Assembly (NCBI GenBank): GCA_018268895.1
Contig: JAFDVP010000009.1
Span: 62,001-126,000, forward strand
Origin: Acidobacteriota bacterium
Lineage (GTDB): Bacteria > Acidobacteriota > Terriglobia > Terriglobales > Acidobacteriaceae
DNA: 64,000 nt
Reading direction: 5' to 3'
In this document: positions 61,513 to 64,000 of the stretch, one piece after another
Position numbering within the stretch: position 1 is the stretch's first letter
How the letters are laid out: the number at the start of each line of letters is the position of its first letter
Notes under the pieces: generated by a model
The model's input: the letters and a program-made list of their open reading frames with translations, nothing else
The model's database searches: none
Told to the model about the DNA's origin: nothing
Made by a program: the position numbers and the translations under genes

Positions 61513-64000
61513 TCAGAAGATCAGCTTCAGGCCCAGTTGCATCTGTCTTGCGGCGCCAGATGAGAAGATCTGTCCCGTGGTCGATTGTCCGATCGAGACA
61601 TTCGGAGAGTCGAAATTAACGAAATTAGGTGCGTTAAAGACTTCCCATCGAAATTGGAAATACTTTTCATTCGTAATGTAGAAGTTCTTCAATAGGCCCA
61701 TGTCCAGTCCTCGCGCTGATGGTCCGTCGAATATCCCCATGCCCGAGTTGCCATAGGTATAAGACCCAGGCGCGCTCAGGGCACTGGCGTTGAACCAATG
61801 CGAGTGCCCTTGATCAGGCACGGAAAGATTGCCTACAAGGTTTGGCCTCGTGTCATATCCATTGCCCAACGTTGCACCGGGAACATCAAAGGTAAGAGGC
61901 GCTCCGGATGTGTAGTTGAAGATGCCGCTCAACTCCCATCCGCCAATCGCAAGATTGGCAAAGCGGTTTGTACCTGAGAGAAACTTCCTGCCTCGACCGA
62001 CAGGCAGGTCATATACAGCATTTACCGTGAGAAGGTGCCTGAAATCGTTGGGAGACCGGCCGCGAGTATAGCCGCTCGGCGTATAAGGCTGCACATTGCA
62101 ATAGATACACTGGCCAAGATCATCAAGCATCAGCTTGCTAAAAGCATAAGCTCCTGCGAAAGTGAACCCCTCTGTGAACCTTCGCTCCCACTTGGCATGA
62201 AGACCGTTGTACCAGGAGCTTCCCATGTTCTGGTAGAGCGTAACGCCGCTCAGCCTCGGATAGGGCCTTGCCGCCTGTAGATTGTTGTATTGGCCCGCCG
62301 GCACGTCATCATAGGACTGTCCAGAGATGCCGTTTGAAAGGTGATTCCCTACGTATGCCAGCGTGAGAGTCGATTTGAATGGCAGGGCCGCTTGCACCGA
62401 GACATTCCATTCATGAGTTTTTTGCGCCTTGACGTTCCATGCCGGAGCCGCTACGCCTGGAGTGCTGAAAGAGTTCGGGGTAGCCGGAAATGCGGTCTGC
62501 CAGTTCTGTTTCGAAGCAGCGGCATAGCTCGGAGTCTCGTACCCCCAATAAGGTGGCCCAACGATCGACGACGCTGCAATATTGCCCTGGAAGCTGCTGG
62601 TGAAGATACCGTACGATCCGCGAACAACAAAGTCCATCGATCCAGAAGGGAGCCACGTCACCCCAATACGCGGCGACAGATAACCGTTCGCCTGGAAGAG
62701 ACCGGCGGGAATGCCGACTGTATTCGCCGGTACCCAGAGCCCCGCCGTCGCAGCCGCCAGATATTGCGCCTCCGGCTGCGCCGAAAGATTAACCGATCCA
62801 TCTTTATCAACGCCTGCAATGACCTTGCCCAGTGTTGGATCGAAGGTGGCCGCGTTACCCGCGACAGACCTCTTGGCAAACCAGCGGTCGTAGCGAAGAC
62901 CGAGATCGAGGGTGAGTGAGTTCGATATCTTGTACGTGTCCTGGATGAACAGTGCTGAATAAGGAGCACTCTGCACGCCAAATGGTGCCAATGGGTAGTC
63001 GCGACCAGCCGATGAGGTGAGACCAAGCAGATAATCGGCGAAGCCATTGCCTGTATATTGCCCGTTGAACGAAAAGCTGCCTCTCGCCGCAAACGAAGCA
63101 TGCGATCCGTACACTGCGCGGTTGTCATACTCCCATCCAACGTCGATCAGGTGCTTACCTCGGACAAGGTTGAGGCTGGTCTTTCCATTCCAGGCATGCG
63201 ACCAGAGCCGGCCATTAACACCCCATAGCTGACCAAAGCCTGTGTAACCGCTGATATTGGCGTTGGGCAGGCCGATCGCACTCTCGCGGCCTTGCGTCTG
63301 GAAACCCTGGATGCCCGCTTCATCGGTGATATTCTCTTTTCCGACCTGTGGGCTGACGAACGTATTGTTCGATCGCTGGTACCCGGCTGAAATTGTGAAC
63401 AGCGTACGCGGCGTAATCGTATAGGTGTAGTTGACGCCGTAGCTGTTCTGAATTGTTTTATTCGTTTCGTAGACGGATGGACTGTATCCATAGAGGTTCT
63501 GCGGGCTGTCATAGCGTATCCACCGTCCGTAGATCCGCTGTTTGCTGGTAATCGTATCGTCTAGTCGCACCGTCACCGAGTTCGAGTCCGTCTTCGTCGG
63601 AGCATTGGCATGGAATCGTCCATCCGATGAGTTCGGCTGTAGCAGATAGGGCATCAGGAACTTCGACGCTTTGTTGAACCTCGAAGGGTCGATCTGGTTG
63701 CCGGGAAAGGGCTTTCCAGTATCCGGATCGACGATAGGAGTCGAGAGGCTCGAGAAATCGCCGCCTTGCATTGCCGGCGATGCCACTGTGCTGTTAAAGA
63801 TCGCGTCCCGGCGGACGCGCAGCCCTTCATAGCTCCCAAAAAAGAATGCCTTGTTCCTTAGGATTGGGCCACCACCCGCCGCTCCAAACTGGTTCTGGAT
63901 CAACTTGGGCGTGCTCGTTGCGAAGTAATTGCGTGCCGCGAAGGCGCTATTGCGGGCAAATTCCCAGGCAGAGCCGTGGTAGGTGTTCGTACCGGATTTT
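61513..64000 (-). CDS. TonB-dependent receptor, Oar-like (N-terminus outside window)
   Basis: The frame is open to the window edge; at 63903 an internal ATT codon is not a true start, since the reading continues upstream as SGTNTYHGSAWEFARNSAFA, part of the plug-to-barrel junction. The visible 828 residues are mostly beta-barrel and end in MQLGLKLIF, the aromatic end of an outer-membrane barrel. It belongs to the same expanded family as the other three receptors in the window. The signal peptide and carboxypeptidase-regulatory domain lie outside. The ligand is unknown; neighbouring deacylase and secreted hydrolase genes give only weak hints. Confidence 0.92.
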   Translation of the reverse strand, partial: KSGTNTYHGSAWEFARNSAFAARNYFATSTPKLIQNQFGAAGGGPILRNKAFFFGSYEGLRVRRDAIFNSTVASPAMQGGDFSSLSTPIVDPDTGKPFPGNQIDPSRFNKASKFLMPYLLQPNSSDGRFHANAPTKTDSNSVTVRLDDTITSKQRIYGRWIRYDSPQNLYGYSPSVYETNKTIQNSYGVNYTYTITPRTLFTISAGYQRSNNTFVSPQVGKENITDEAGIQGFQTQGRESAIGLPNANISGYTGFGQLWGVNGRLWSHAWNGKTSLNLVRGKHLIDVGWEYDNRAVYGSHASFAARGSFSFNGQYTGNGFADYLLGLTSSAGRDYPLAPFGVQSAPYSALFIQDTYKISNSLTLDLGLRYDRWFAKRSVAGNAATFDPTLGKVIAGVDKDGSVNLSAQPEAQYLAAATAGLWVPANTVGIPAGLFQANGYLSPRIGVTWLPSGSMDFVVRGSYGIFTSSFQGNIAASSIVGPPYWGYETPSYAAASKQNWQTAFPATPNSFSTPGVAAPAWNVKAQKTHEWNVSVQAALPFKSTLTLAYVGNHLSNGISGQSYDDVPAGQYNNLQAARPYPRLSGVTLYQNMGSSWYNGLHAKWERRFTEGFTFAGAYAFSKLMLDDLGQCIYCNVQPYTPSGYTRGRSPNDFRHLLTVNAVYDLPVGRGRKFLSGTNRFANLAIGGWELSGIFNYTSGAPLTFDVPGATLGNGYDTRPNLVGNLSVPDQGHSHWFNASALSAPGSYTYGNSGMGIFDGPSARGLDMGLLKNFYITNEKYFQFRWEVFNAPNFVNFDSPNVSIGQSTTGQIFSSGAARQMQLGLKLIF

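Noticed and set aside
1..64000. CRISPR arrays, rRNA genes, intact insertion sequences or prophage
   Set aside because: No regularly spaced repeats, rRNA-like sequence, transposase or phage structural genes were seen; only an integrase fragment remains.

Overview
The window looks like chromosomal DNA of a heterotrophic Acidobacteriota, most likely class Terriglobia (Edaphobacter/Granulicella/Terriglobus type). The reasons are four very large TonB-dependent receptors of the Oar-like kind (N-terminal carboxypeptidase-regulatory domain, about 1100 residues, no SusD partner), a moderately high GC content, frequent Tat-exported hydrolases, and intergenic hairpin elements of a kind I associate with these genomes. 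No taxonomic search could be run, so this is inference.

Layout. 1-2.2 kb: a truncated sugar-phosphate isomerase/epimerase-like gene and a Gfo/Idh/MocA oxidoreductase, divided by a three-hairpin repeat. 2.3-5.6 kb: a TonB-dependent receptor. 6.0-10.5 kb: a tight phenylalanine/tyrosine degradation operon (hpd-phhA-hmgA-fahA) with an AraC-type regulator upstream. 11.7-16.8 kb: an efflux operon (TolC-type channel, YtcA-like lipoprotein, HlyD-type adaptor, FUSC pump) matching the Escherichia coli mdtNOP/ytcA set. 16.9-18.4 kb: a sulfatase with an altered active-site motif. 18.6-24.4 kb: a translationally coupled sugar/polyol operon (RbtT/DalT-type permease, two FGGY kinases, histidine phosphatase, 2-hydroxyacid dehydrogenase). 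24.5-29.7 kb, opposite strand: a second polyol operon (mannitol-type dehydrogenase, second RbtT/DalT-type permease, PfkB kinase, and an alditol-oxidase gene broken by one extra base), divergent from a GntR/LacI-chimera regulator and a second TonB receptor; a shared 12-bp motif ties the two control regions together. 34.8-39.2 kb: a type-I phosphodiesterase/nucleotide pyrophosphatase-like enzyme, then a FCD-GntR regulator, MFS permease and N-acetylneuraminate-lyase-like aldolase.

39.2-40.2 kb is a gene graveyard holding an SGNH-hydrolase remnant. 40.2-47.9 kb is a polysaccharide-utilisation-like operon: TonB receptor, GH29 alpha-L-fucosidase and two sulfatases, all three enzymes with Tat-type signals. 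This suggests uptake and breakdown of sulfated fucose-containing glycans. 48.0-51.5 kb holds a Crp/Fnr regulator divergent from a cupin-DUF2249 protein, a lone A2-type haem-copper oxidase subunit I and a ferredoxin.

51.5-54.7 kb is a recombination scar: a partial copy of the 5' end of the creatininase gene found 2.8 kb downstream, a RibD-type reductase, a toxin-antitoxin pair, a frameshifted integrase C-terminus and a tRNA-Phe-like pseudogene that keeps its 3' half. 54.7-61.4 kb: an exported creatininase-family protein, a large secreted DUF4082/fibronectin-III/barrel protein, a cyclase-family enzyme, a split EamA transporter pair and an AstE/AspA-like deacylase. The window ends inside a fourth TonB receptor. 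All functions rest on recognising protein families by eye.
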